Both the position numbers and the translations under genes were made by a program. A DNA stretch of 64,000 bases, taken from positions 2,973,868-3,037,867 of the forward strand of contig RPFO01000130.1 of NCBI GenBank assembly GCA_009746045.1, written 5' to 3'. Shown here one piece after another: positions 22,687-34,062 of the stretch. Every line of letters starts with the position of its first letter. The first letter of the stretch is position 1. The notes beneath the pieces were generated by a model. That model was not told where the DNA came from, did not search any database, and saw nothing but the letters and a program-made list of their open reading frames with translations. The DNA comes from Mesostigma viride. Taxonomy: Eukaryota; Streptophyta; Mesostigmatophyceae; Mesostigmatales; Mesostigmataceae.

Positions 22687-24473
22687 TCCCTGCGCCGCCC
22701 ACGCCGCCCGCCGCTGAGCAGGACTACACGTACCCAGCCCTGACGGAACCCCTGGCCCACCCCAACGAGCTCCCGCCGTTCACCGAGCTCGAGCTGAGCA
22801 CCGCCGCCAAGCAACTCCGCTTCTATGCTGCCGTTGGACCTGACCAGCTCCCAGCCCCGGTGATTAAGCTGACGGCGCTCACGGGGTTCCTGCTTGACGT
22901 CTGCAACCGGATCCTGCTTGCCGACGCGCCGCCGATTCCTGAGTGGCAGCACAGCTACCGTATTATGCTGTACAAAAACAAAGGTTCCCCTGACGACCCC
23001 GCCAACTACAGAGGAGTCTGCATCCAGAGCGCCGCACTTAAGTTGTTCATGCGCATGATCCTCAACCGCCTTCGTTCTGCTCTCGACTGTCACCTTGGGG
23101 AAAGTCAAATGGGCTTCCGTCCTGGGCGCAACACCGTCATGGCCATCTTCGTCGCGCGTCGCCTCTTCGAGGAAATCGCTCTCCTGCAACCTGGTGAGTT
23201 TCCCGCCATCCTGATCTTCGTCGACTTCATCAAGGCTTTTGATTCTGTCCTCTGGGACGCTCTATGGGCTGTACTTGCTCGCGCTCGCGTCCCCACTCCC
23301 CTGATTACCGTCATCCGCACGCTGTATGAGGGGTCCACCACTTCGGTGCGCACTCAGCACGGCATAACCCCGCCCTGCCCACTGCAGACCGGCGTCTGGC
23401 AGGGTTGCGTCCTGTCGCCGTACCTGTTTATTATTGTAGTGGATTATGTTATGCGCCAGGCACGTGCTCGCTTTGCTAGCATTGCAGGCCGTGCCCCTGG
23501 CCTAGCGATCACGAACGAGCTTGGGGAAGGGGGGCCGACTAACAAGCAGAATTTACTAGCTGACCTCATTTATGCCGACGACATCACGCTCATCGAGAAG
23601 CCGGAGTCTGCCCAACTTTGGCTGGACTGCCTGGCGCTCGAGGCTCGGGCGGTTGGTCTAGAAATCAGCCCCAAAACGGAGGCCCTGGCCCTCGGCATGG
23701 CAGGGCCCCCACCCACACTCCGCCTCTTAGACGATGCCGAGGTCAACTACCCTACTTCAGGCCGCTTCAAGCTGCTCGGCAGTTGGCTTCCTGACTGCGA
23801 GGACGACATGACGACACGGATCGGCATGGCGTGGGCGCACCTCCATGACCACCGCCGCTGGTGGAGCAACCCCGCCCTACCCCGGATCGTCAAGCGTGAC
23901 CTCTTCAAGGTCGTCATTCTGACGATCCTGACCTACGGCGCCGAGACGTGGACACTGATGCAGGAGCTGGAGCAACGACTCGACGGCGCCGTCACCAAGA
24001 TGCTGCGCAAGGCCCTTAACATCCCCTTTGGTTTGCACATTAGTAATGAGGATTTGTACGCTGATTTGCCCTATGTTTCCCACATTATTAGGCACAGGCG
24101 CCTGGGCCTAGCCGGGCACCTGGCCCGCACAGATCAGGTAGATACATCAGATAGACTAGCTGGCACCAAGCCCGCCCAGCCTGGGCGATATGTCCTCACC
24201 TGGCGTGCCCCCGGCCGCGCGCGGCAGGGCCGCCACCCGTGGACTTTTCGTGATAGACTCGGCATGGACATGTGCTACACTAGACGTGACGGGCTCACCC
24301 CCGGGCAGCCTCCTGGTTTGTCTGTAATATGGAGGCAGATGGTGCGCAAGGATAGATGGCAAGTAGTGATGAAGGAGACCACCCCCAAGCCTGTGGGGGC
24401 TCCGCGTGTGACCAAGTATGGCATTCATAGCGATTCGGGCCGCGGTGCCCACACCCCTGTAACTAGGACCTAG
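22687..24473 (+). CDS. LINE-D reverse transcriptase (endonuclease part missing)
   Basis: An uninterrupted frame of about 595 codons from the truncation point to TAG. RT motifs in order: YKNKGSPDDPANYRGVCIQS, MGFRPGRNTVMAIF, IFVDFIKAFDSVLWDALW, PCPLQTGVWQGCVLSPYLF, then LIYADDITLIE with the catalytic YADD at 23571-23582. VLTILTYGAETWTL-type and HIIRHRRLGLAGHLARTDQV motifs follow in the C-terminal region shared with LINE-A/B, and a region ending PVTRT. It is the best preserved RT of the window, though without an endonuclease it could act only in trans. The same frame happens to stay open upstream into transposon E, which is not part of the gene. Confidence 0.92.
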
Positions 24474-24566
24474 ATAGCTTATACCATCCATTCCATCCCA
24501 TGTTCCCCTCCCACTGAGGACTTATGCTCACGTGACGCAGTCACGTGTCTATTAATTAATTAATTA
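22687..24566 (+). mobile_element. LINE-D: 5'-truncated non-LTR retrotransposon with open RT
   Basis: Flanked by a 15-bp target duplication starting ATGGTTTCAGG (22672-22686 and 24567-24581). Its 5' end is truncated in the endonuclease-RT linker. The 3' end has a palindromic CACGTGACGCAGTCACGTG stem-loop and a CTATTAATTAATTAA tail. Several shorter fragments of the same family occur in this window. Confidence 0.92.
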
Positions 24567-24604
24567 ATGGTTTCAGGGGGGCTGGCACCATACCCTCACC
24601 TTAA

Positions 24605-24971
24605 TTAATGTTGATCTAGATGTAGTATGTAGCCGATGTAGACAGACTAGACCGGTAGGACTGTTTGCACCCATCCATCCATCCATCGGGGTTAATGCTC
24701 CGTGACTCCCCAACGGGAGCACGAGTCTAATTAATCCATCCATCCATCCATCCATCCATCCATCCATCCATCCATCCATCCATCCATCCATCCATCCATC
24801 CATCCATCCATCCATCCATCCATCCATCCATCCATCCATCCATCCATCCATCCATCCATCCATCCATCCATCCATCCATCCATCCATCCATCCATCCATC
24901 CATCCATCCATCCATCCATCGGGGTTAATGCTCCGTGACTCCCCAACGGGAGCACGAGTCTAATTAATTAA
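24605..24971 (+). mobile_element. LINE-C 3' end with internal (CCAT)n and duplicated terminal stem-loop
   Basis: ATGTAGTATGTAGCCGATG and GACTGTTTGCACC match the LINE-B 3' UTR. A short CCAT run, the stem-loop with CTCCCCAACGGGAG (about 24677-24730), about 190 bp of (CCAT)n (24732-24920) and a second copy of the stem-loop (24919-24965) follow, with an AATTAATTAATTA tail. Confidence 0.85.
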
Positions 24972-25858
24972 TTACTTTAAGGGGATTGCCATGCGTCCAG
25001 GCATAGTTGTCTCACTTCATGATGAGCTCACATGAAAAAAAAAAGAGAAACCTGCATATTCTTGAGCCAAGGGGACACAATTTGGCGACATTGCCCAAAA
25101 TTGCAGGTGCAGAGCGCACCCTCCAAATTTACGTACATTTGTGTTTCGCCATTCATGTTGCCGGACTTTGATAAACTGCTTCAAGTAGTACGACAGCTTC
25201 ACAAAAACTGAAATTGCAGCGTCAGAAGTAGCGCCATTTGCCGTTTCATAGACCGAGTGACTGTCCGCTGCAGGAGACAGTAAGACCAGGAAAGAGTGCC
25301 ACAGCTATACAGAAAGACTGCTCCGTGGCATGGAGCATTACGACACGTACGAGAATTACCAGCCTCGGCTTGATCCAGTCGTCAGGCCGCAGATGCACAC
25401 TGGCCAAGGCGCTAACCAGTATCCAAGTCAACATACCCAACAAGGAAACAGCCGTCAAAGGCACCACGGCTACCCCTGAAGGAGAGCCGCGGAACAATGC
25501 AACCAAAAAGCCTTAGGTTCCACAAAAACATAGGCAACCGCAAGTGGTCTATCACCCTGGAACTACGCCTGGCCTCACCACCTGTCCAGCGCGGTGTGGG
25601 AGCATCCATCACGTTCAACTGCGCGCCTGGGCCTACGCCTGACAGCCAAAGTTCCTACTCATTCCAGGTGGTGAGCAGGGACCCAGCACGCAAGGCATGC
25701 CATGGAGGCCTTGTATATTTGGCGAACCCTCTCCGGGGGTTCACCCTCGCGACGCTTTGTGTCAGGATGATCGCCAGACGCCCGCCGCCGCTACAAGAAG
25801 CCCAGGTGCGCACAGTGCACCTGCATGCTGCCGCCACAAGTCGCGCCCCTGGAGCACG
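24972..25858. other. Intergenic, downstream of the carbonic anhydrase
   Basis: About 890 bp between LINE debris and the carbonic anhydrase stop codon. It presumably contains that gene's 3' UTR. I see no ORF, element boundary or clear polyadenylation signal. Confidence 0.4.
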
Positions 25859-27619
25859 CTAGAGCAGGAGCTTGTAGGATGCGGCCAGGGCGGAGAGCAA
25901 GAGGGCCAGGGTGGCCCACAGGGGCAGCGCGGCGGTACCACCAGCGTGGTTCCACGTGTTGCAGTCGCATTGGGGGCAGTCACATAGGTCGCCCACGGCA
26001 GGGCCCCCCGGCGCGTTGTACACGCGGATGGAGCGCCCGTTCAGCGGCTGCGGCAGCCGGTTGCTCTCGCCCAGGCCCCCCTGCGCGGAGAAGAGCACCA
26101 ACTGGTAGCGCGCCAGCTGCGTGGCCGACATGCCCACGCTGTCCTTCATGATGATCCAAGTGGTGAACTCGGTGCAAGGGGGGGACGAGAGGCTGCCCCC
26201 ATAGCGGAAGTAGGACGCATCCAGCTTGACGACGCTGCGTGTGGCCACCCACGCAGCACCAGGGGTCGCAGGGGCACAAAACGGGGTACCACCAAGGCCA
26301 GGGGAGGCAAGCATGCAGTGATGTTCATGGTGTGAGAAGCGGCATCAGCAGCAGGCAGGTGTGGGCACAATAACGCCATCATGACATGGACCAAAGCAGC
26401 CACCCTCCCTCCACTTCCCCGTGTTGTATCTGCCCATTGTTGCCAACCGCCACGCTGTGCGATCTGTACGCCAGCTCCAACTGTCTGCCTTGCGTTACAA
26501 AATGAAACTTACAAGCATCCATCTGACAATGTGGGAAGAAGTGGAGGGCCAGCATCGCCGGTGCTCACTACATGCAGGAACCGCTGGCAGCAAGCTAGAT
26601 GGTACTAGCAAGTACGTCAACCCAGGGTTAAACGGAAACCCTGCACGGGCATGTTACCAGGAGAACTAGGAGCATCCTGTTAACATGACTAACACAGATG
26701 AAGACCTATCACGCACTCCCCAACCATCTAGAGTAATGTTGTAGCTGATACCATCCTGCAACACCAAGCAACCAGACAAACAGGAGACAGCATTTGGGAC
26801 TGGCAAGCCACATGATGTACCAGGCAACCATCGCTTACCCTCCCAAGCCAGGGTCATATGGGTCCATCTCAACCCCATCCATGTCCATTAGGCAATTGCC
26901 ACCAACAGGCGCGCACTGGGCATTAGTGGACAGGGTCGTGGCCCGGTTGAGCAAACCCGTCAAAAAGGGATTGTCATTGGCGCTCAAATGAAAGAAGACT
27001 GTAACGACAGCTTCGCGCGTTCTGGCGCGGTTGTAGTGGACAAAATGTACCTGCCGAAAAATTCAGCCGACGAAGGCAACAGAAAGAAGGTTTTATTTGA
27101 GGGCGGGTGGCGATAGTTGAATTCAGCAATCGAAAATAGCGCAGATAGACCAAGTAGTACCACAACCACAGGTAATGTAAAAACGGAATAGGACGTAGAG
27201 TGAGACCGCACCTCGAGTGGGTAGAATTTCCCGTCAATCGAATGTATCGAGAAGGAATGAAAATGAAAATTATCCAGGAACATAGGCTGGTCGTCTATTA
27301 TCAACGTCGATGCGTTAAAACCGGTCTCACTCATAATGAACTTGATAACGTGATTGTCAATCTTCAGTTTTCCATGGCTTTCTTTTGCCCAACTCGTTTG
27401 CAACCGTCGTAGGGTCGAGTCCGTGACGGTGGCTGGTGTAAGGATGTTTACTGGTGACTGCTTTAGGCCGACAATACAAAGCCCTCCCCATGTTAAGGAG
27501 GACGGATAAACGACAGCGGGATTCACATTCCCAACTCCTATTTCGGCTCTCACGCTCGCAATGAGTAAAACGGAAACCAGCCCGAAAAATGGGGAGATTA
27601 AACCACACGGATAGTACAT
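25859..27619 (-). CDS. Secreted, GPI-type alpha-carbonic anhydrase, three exons
   Basis: Interconverts CO2 and bicarbonate, probably at the cell surface. Exons 27619-27212, 27050-26839 and 26234-25859 join in frame (phases 0 and 2, GT-AG introns of 161 and 604 bp) to 331 aa. An N-terminal signal peptide (GLVSVLLIASVRA) is followed by LCIVGLKQSPVNI, FHFH (two zinc His), EVHFVH across the first junction (third zinc His), NPFL, and YGGSLSSPPC. The Cys of LCIVG and of PPC form the disulfide pair of extracellular members. QPLNGRSIRV closes the fold; a hydrophobic tail (ALPLWATLALLLSALAA) after small residues looks like a GPI-anchor signal. Odd points: the usual SEH is SIH (gatekeeper Glu replaced by Ile) and the Thr after GSL is Ser. 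The start is the first ATG before the signal peptide. Confidence 0.93.
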
Positions 27620-28257
27620 CTTTAAATCGAAAGCCAACAATCGCCCTAAAAAAGATATTTCTTCCAGCTGCTTTGTCGCTATGAAAGCGGGACTGTCTCT
27701 TATGAAACAATTGGAAACAATTGGAAAGATACAGAGAGAATTGTGTCACAGCCTAGACCTGAGATCGTTCCTGGACTGCCATAGCTTGCTAAATAAGGGT
27801 TACTGAGGTAATTTTCTTGCCCCGCGTCGGCATTTTTTTGAGCCGCGCCTTGACAGTCAAAGGCTGCCAGCTGCAGATACAGCAGGTATAAGCATCAGCA
27901 CCTGGATATGTCAGAACTATACGATGGCAAGTTTGACGCTATTTCTTAGACGGCAATTCCAGACAGGAATACGGCATTCACTTGATATTTGTACTAGATT
28001 TCTTTAATTCTTTTACGTGGTGATCAAGCATGGCATGTATATCTGTCAGTCGTCAGTCAGCAGGATCCCACGCCGGTCATACAGTAGCCAGAAAGAGGTA
28101 GTCAGTCTGTCAGTGCCTGACAGACAGAGATGAGAGATCCCTCAAAAGTACACGGAAGTCATCAGTCAGTCCGTGGGATCCCGCGATAGGGCGCGGACGC
28201 GCGGTAAGTAGGTACGCGCCTACGCGGTACAGTACTGTAGTACTGTACTGTACAGTA
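27620..28257. other. Intergenic, upstream of the carbonic anhydrase
   Basis: Presumed promoter and 5' UTR of the minus-strand gene at its right-hand end. A 12-bp direct repeat GAAACAATTG(G) near 27705-27722 and several AGTCAGTC runs near 28050-28170 are visible; no TATA assignment is made. Confidence 0.35.
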
Positions 28258-28325
28258 AGGTAAACCACCCGGTTAAGGGCCACACCCATGTGCGGCGTGG
28301 GACACAACAACAACAACAAGGGCCA
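28258..28325 (+). mobile_element. Family T retroelement 3' end with (CAA)n tail
   Basis: GGTAAACCACCCGGTTAAGG leads to the stem-loop CCCATGTGCGGCGTGGG and an (ACA)n tail. The same stem-loop with other short tails recurs inverted at 45508-45690 and 46470 and twice at 50668-50765. Confidence 0.55.
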
Positions 28326-28705
28326 CACCCGCTAAGGGCCACCCCTGGACCCCCCACCCCCCCCACCCCCCCCACAGCATTTTGCGCAATTTTGTTTGAA
28401 ATGACCAGAATATTTAACAACACGTGGCGGCCGGCGTAGCTGCAATGGAAGGGCCAGCGGTTGCCACCAGGCCATGCCGTAATTCCAGAGGCTTGTTGTC
28501 GGTCGTTGCTTCGTACGTATACAGTCGGTACTTGCATCATATGGATTGAGCAACCGGATCGTTGCACAAGGTTACGTGCTCCGCATAGAGCTCGACAAGC
28601 AGCTTGTTCACTGTTCCATATGAACCGGCGTTCATTCCCTATGACGACCATAAGCCGTCGAGTCGTGACAACGGATGTCACCCTGAAGGGGTTGGCGTAT
28701 TACTG

Positions 28706-28835
28706 ATCAAGGAGACAACCAGCGCAGGTCAGAAATCGGGAGAATCCGGACCATGGTAGCTCGAGCCTGCCGTTATCTTGTCCGCGTGTTCGTGGCTTAC
28801 GTGTAGAGCGACTAGATGACCTAGACGGCGTATTA
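28706..28835 (+). mobile_element. SINE S, internally deleted copy
   Basis: Starts CAAGGAGACAACCAGCGCAG and matches the other S copies through TTGTCCGCGTGTTCG, then jumps to GGCTTACGTGTAGAGCG, lacking about 75 bp. TGATCA stands on both sides. Confidence 0.7.
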
Positions 28836-29776
28836 TGATAGTAATGATCAGGGGTGCCAATAGAGGTTGCTGCTGGCTGGTCCGAGTTGGAGCTAGAAAA
28901 CCCTCTCGACAAAAATGTTATCGCTGTTTCGGTAAACGGCGACAAAGCGGAATCACGGAAGTTTGCTGGACAGTGTTTTCTTTTCCCGTTGCGTCACTGA
29001 AAAGGTAAACGGTCTTGCGATGTCAAAACAGCAGCAAGTAGAAGTCGCTGTGTTTAATGTGGTAGTGGTAGTTTGATTTAACACATATACTGCCTGAAGC
29101 TTTTCAAGGCTTGCTGGGATGTTGCCCATATGTTTCTAACGCTTTAATTAACTCTTGTCCAAGTGATGAAGACTGGCTTGGAAACTTGAGCTTGTCATGT
29201 TTACATTGTTGTTGTGTTACAATATGTGCCTCTTTTCAGTATATGTTTCGTATATAATGCGACGCTTCAGCACCATGGTTTAGCACCGTGGTGGCAGCCA
29301 AGCCTAATGACAATCTTGGACCTAACCTTGGCCTACGCAAATATTTACTTCTTGTTTCACTCTTTGGACTGAGCTAGCTTTACACCTGCTATTTGGCCTG
29401 CACCATTGTCCCTGGCTGGCTGGCTGCCAGTTACATTTTGTGCCCCCCCCCTGGCAGGCTGCAGGGTCTAGGATAGCGAGGGTGTAACGTAGACATGTTG
29501 TGGGCACCCTCGGTGCATTTTCAGGACCAGCCATGACCTGGCCATGCCTTCTTTCTTGGCACATTGAACATGACTTGTCAGAGTGCTTTTTGGTCACTCG
29601 TGTAACGACCCCCCTGCATTCATAAATCGTAAATAATTATACAATGAGCATATTTCATGGATGTAAAGCATTTCAACTCTTGAGCATATCATAAAAGTTA
29701 ATGGTTCCATACCGTACCCATGGATGTGTTGACATGTGTGAGTTGTTACAAATGGTATCCATCATGACATACCAAA
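28836..29776. other. Intergenic, nothing recognised
   Basis: About 940 bp of moderately AT-rich DNA with no coding frame of note, no repeat seen elsewhere in the window and no RNA gene that I can identify. Confidence 0.4.
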
Positions 29777-30005
29777 GGACATGACACACCAAAAGGGCAC
29801 TTTTCTGGAAACCATACCTAGGCATGTGATAAAAATCCAGTTATGATGGGGGACCATAAATATGATAATTTATTTTTTTTTCCAACCACTTGGGGGTGTA
29901 CTACCCCCCACCACATGTGTCAAGGAGACAACCATGTGACCGTTATGTGCTAAAAATAGAAAAGACGCTATTTTTGGCCGATTTTCCCTAGGACAATGGG
30001 CAAAC

Positions 30006-30368
30006 GCCGCAAGGCCCGCACCTTCAAAGAACAGCTAGTAGAGGACATGGGGGGCCTTGGCCTCTCCGTGATTTGGAAGAAGATGATGGACAAGGCCAAG
30101 TGGGCCCAGGTCATAGAGGACAACGAGCCCCCCCCTGTGGGGAAGCGCCCGCGTGTGCAAACCCGCGGGAGGCACGCCAGACAGCTCCCCTAGGGTAGCG
30201 TGATGCTGTTTAGATAGATGTTGTTGTTAGTGATGCTGTTAGATAGATGTTGTAGGTAGCTGATGTAGAACGATTAGACCGGTAGGACTGTTTGCAACCA
30301 TCCATCCATCCATCGGGGTTAATGCTCCATGACTCCCCAACGGGAGCACGAGTCTAATTAATTAATTA
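30006..30368 (+). mobile_element. LINE-B family 3' fragment inserted in Z1
   Basis: Encodes the last ~60 residues of ORF2 (KARTFKEQLVEDMGGLGLSV to RGRHARQLP), then the 3' UTR, CCAT run, stem-loop CTCCCCAACGGGAG and AATTAATTAATTAA tail. A 10-bp duplication ATGGGCAAAC (29996-30005 and 30369-30378) flanks it, and Z2 shows the uninterrupted site. Confidence 0.92.
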
Positions 30369-30855
30369 ATGGGCAAACCCAATGTGGCCAAATCATATGG
30401 TTGTCTCCTTGAAATCATATATTCCCATCTAATTGCAACCCTTGCCATTAATTCCAGCTAGTTTGCAGGTCAGAATAAGCATGTTTATTAGACACATTGA
30501 AATAGTTTAGCCCAAAACACGTATTTTTTGGTGCCTAAAAAAATATATCAAATCATAGACACATGCAATGGGGTCAAATATTATATTCAAAACTGGCCAA
30601 GGGTTGCAATCATACAGCCGCAAAGTTTCAGCTCATTCTGACCACGTTTACTCACATTGAAATATGGTAATGTGAAAAAAAAATGACACGTAAAAGCAGT
30701 TTTGAGCACAAACAACACTCCAAAGACACCCTTGCCCACCACAAACTGGGCCAAAAAAATTGCAATTAATTAAATTAATGTATCACGAAGCTTGCCACCA
30801 AATTACAGGTCATTCTGACCTAGTTTGCCCATATTACATCTTGTTATAGCTGCCC

Positions 30856-31247
30856 CCCAGCCTGGGCGATATGTCCTAACCTGGCGTGCCCCCGGCCGCG
30901 CGCGGCAGGGCCGCCACCCGTGGACATTTCGTGATAGACTCGGCATGGACATGTGCTACACTAGACGTGACGGGCTCACCCCCGGGCAGCCTCCTGGTTT
31001 GTCTGTAATATGGAGGCAGATGGTGCGCAAGGATAGATGGCAAGTAGTGATGAAGGAGACCACCCCCAAGCCTGTGGGGGCTCCGCGTGCACATGACCAA
31101 GTATGGCATTCATAGCGATTCGGGCCGCGGTGCCCACACCCCTGTAACTAGGACCTAGATAGCTTATACCATCCATTCCATCGCATGTTCCCCTCCCACT
31201 GAGGACTTATGCTCACGTGACGCAGTCACGTGTCTATTAATTAATTA
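30856..31247 (+). mobile_element. LINE-D 3' fragment inserted in Z1
   Basis: About 390 bp matching the last codons and 3' UTR of LINE-D (PGRYVLTWRAPGRARQGRHP and on), with stem-loop and ATTAATTAATT tail. Target duplication ATAGCTGCCC at 30846-30855 and 31248-31257. Confidence 0.9.
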
Positions 31248-31257
31248 ATAGCTGCCC

Positions 31258-33276
31258 ATATTACATCTTGTATTAGCATGGCTGACGAGCCACGAGCCAC
31301 AAGCCACGAGGTAGCCATGGCTGACGGCGGAGCTCATAACTTTCACGTTTGAACCCCAAATTCAGCTGTGAATATCACTATCGCTTCGTCTTTCTAAGAC
31401 GGCCACATGCTGATATAATTTTCCGAATCTATTACGCAATATATGACGAGCAAACGCCCCTTGACGCAACGCAGTTTAGCGCGGATGCGCTCGGCCATGA
31501 AAATACGTCTGCAGCGCAGGCTGCAGCCTTCGCCCTCAGGTCCGGCAGGCAGCGGTGACACTAGTCGCGCACTGGTGCTCGCCCCGAACCCTCCCGGGCT
31601 TAATGCCTCGCCATCGGCATCGCCTGACCCTGAACGCAGCCGCCCAGCCGACAAAACAGGAGGGTTTTCACGCCCCACAGAATCGCGCTTTCGGCCCCAA
31701 CCTTTCAAGGTCGACGATCACGACTGGACCAACATGTCCCCGGCAACTGCCCTGCATTGCCTCTTCTACGGGGACTACGCCTCGCTGTACGACCTGTGCC
31801 TCCATCTCCACGACATCAATCGCCTCATCACCCCGGACGGGAAATGGTTTGAACTCGACGCCCTGCTCGGGTGCGCCCGCCCCCAACTCCAGCACACCAT
31901 TCTCAACTCCCTTCTCCTGCACTCTGACGGCGAGATCTGGGCTCCATCCAATGATCTCCGCACCCACCCTCCGTTCCATCCTTACGGAAGCCTTTCAGCA
32001 GCACGTCGGACCCCCGGCCCCTTGCTGCCGACGTAGCAGCAATCGGCGGCACGCTGGCTACTGAACTTACTCACATTTCCACCACCGCCGCCTCCACCTC
32101 CACTGCCATTTCCGCCTCCACTGCTGACATCAAAGCCCAGCTCCTCGACCTCGACCAACGCCTTCAAGCCACCGCCACCGCCACCCTTGAGTGCTTGCAT
32201 GACACCGCCGGCCTCACCGCCCAGGCGGTGAAGGACATCGCCGCCCAGCCGGCACCTGCTGGCCCGGCCGGCGATGCTCACCCTCCACCTGGGCGGACTT
32301 GCTTAAGCATCACACCACCTCCACCACCTCCACCATCACGGCACAACTCAAGCAACAAGCCCTCGACCTTCGCGAGGAAGCCGACATCGCCAAGCGCAGC
32401 CACAATGTCATCGTCAAGCACTTCGACCAGCCCGGGCAGGTGAGACCTCCACGAGTCTTCTTGAGGCATTTAAGCGCAACATTTTTGCCCCCATGTTACT
32501 CACTGGTGAGCTGCGGATGTCGGCTGTCCGCCTCCCCCGCACGCTGGGGAAGGCTGGCCCGGCACGTACCCGTGCTCCTCACCTTTAAGTACATGGCGGA
32601 CAAGCTGGCGTTCCTTAAATGCCGCAAGAAGCTCTCGGAGACTTGCTTCACGCCGGACGACGACTTGACCCTGGCCCAGCAACAGCGGCGACGCGAGCTA
32701 TGGCCGACCTACCTTCAGCTCCGGCAGAGCAGAAGGGGGAAGCCGGTATACTGGAGGGGGGCGGTCATCCACGTTGACCACAAGCCCTCGCAGGCCCCTC
32801 CTGCCACCTCAGACTAGGGAATTAGGAATATATAGCAGTAGTGTAGATTAGTCAGGCTTAGCCTAGCATGTGGCCCACGCGCATGTGCGCCCATAATGGC
32901 CCCCCATGGATGATGCCTTCAGAATTTAGCCACGCCATGCCTATAATGGGACGCCCATGGATGTTGCAGAATTTAGCCATGCTATGCCTATGCAGAGAGA
33001 TGCTCTCTGTCGAGAAGCCATGCCCTATAGCTCTTGTATAGCCATGATGATCTTCCCCACCTATGACGGGCTCCCCTTAGCTGGGAGTTGCCCGAGACTC
33101 TGGGTGGTGCAGGTGCCCTAGGGCACCTAGAGCAAGTGTTGTTTACATTCCCACCCTTGCAGGAAGTAGCCTAGAATGTATTATAGGCCATATGCCCCTT
33201 CTCAGGGATAAATGCTACATATTCTCCCAACGGCGTTTAACGTAACATAATATGTTACAATTCAATTCAATTCAAT
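31258..33276 (+). mobile_element. F-2: ORF1-only retrotransposon
   Basis: Same family as F-1. It has a 5' GCCACGAGCCACAAGCCACG repeat, an ORF1-like gene (31443-32817), a 3' UTR, stem-loop CTCCCAACGGCG and (ATTCA)n tail ending at 33276. It is flanked by AGCTGCC (31250-31256 and 33277-33283). The first ~15 bp (31258-31272) copy nearby host sequence (CATATTACATCTTGT) rather than F. Confidence 0.82.
31443..32817 (+). pseudogene. ORF1-like gene of F-2 (frameshifted)
   Basis: Opens MTSKRPLTQRSLARMRSAMK and carries a Pro/Ser-rich segment and HDWTNMSPATALHCLFYGDY. After a shift near 31970 the coiled-coil part with DIKAQLLDLDQRLQATATAT appears. A last frame (32299-32817) has QLKQQALDLREEADIAKRS, then CFTPDDDLTLAQQQRRRELW and PTYLQLRQSRRGKPVYWRGA. 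Domain order equals F-1 and F-4. Its likely role is RNA binding; at least two frame changes disable it. Confidence 0.72.
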
Positions 33277-34062
33277 AGCTGCCAGCCGACCTACCTTCAG
33301 CTCCGGCAGAGCGCAGGGGGGAAGCCGGTATACTGGAGGGGGGCGGTCATCCACGTTGACCACAAGCCCTGGCAGGCACCTCCTGCCACCTCAGACTAGG
33401 GAATATATACCAGTAGTGTAGATTAGTCAGGCTTAGCCTATAGCATGTGGCCTACGCGCATGTGCGCCCATAATGGCCCCCATGGATGATGCCTTCAGAA
33501 TTTAGCCAAGCCATGCCTACAATGGGACCTCCCATTGGTGTTGCATTAAGAATTTAGCCATGCTATGCCTATCTATGCAGAGAGCTGCTCTCTGTTGAGA
33601 AGCCACGCCCTAGCTCTTGCTATGATGATCTTCCCCCACATGACAGGCTCCCCCTTAGCCCCCTCAACCGTCTTTGACTCGTGACTAAAATGAGTCACGA
33701 GTTGCACAGTATGCCACCACAGGTGCCCCCATTCAGCCTAATTATTTTTTCTAGACCATACTAGGAACCAAGCATAACCATATTAGGGCCCACCTGGGGG
33801 TATAGTGGGTGGTCCCAGTGCTAGCCCCCCCTGCTCTATAAATAGCCCCCCCCTCAGGGGGGTACGGTGAGTGTGCGCGGTGACACCCTTATAATGGATG
33901 ATAGACCCCTTTCCTCAATGAGTTGACCCTGGGGTTGGTTTTGTAGATAGATTTTTTAGTTAGGATGGGATACAAGCACTAAAAATTGTAACTCCCCCAG
34001 GGACCCATCAGCTGGTGCTAGAAATAACTGGTGACTATTTTGAGTCGCGAGTTTTTTGGGGG

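Larger units (their letters stand above)
20808..24600 (+). mobile_element. E: TTAA-flanked non-autonomous DNA transposon (Z family), carrying LINE-D
   Basis: TTAA at 20804-20807 and 24601-24604 flanks termini GGTGAGGGT...ACCCTCACC. A near-perfect palindrome around TTTTTTGGCGCCGAAAAAA (about 20823-20850) sits just inside the left end, and GTGCACGGTGCGCGCAC follows. Sequence order and many blocks match Z2 (38662-40549), so E is a diverged member of that family. Without LINE-D (22687-24566) it is about 1.9 kb, with no recognised gene. TTAA duplication is the signature of piggyBac-type transposases. Confidence 0.8.

Noticed and set aside
26666-26878. An extra carbonic anhydrase exon within the second intron
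   Set aside because: Splicing 26839 to 26234 keeps the frame and the expected family spacing; candidate exons there meet stops or the wrong phase.
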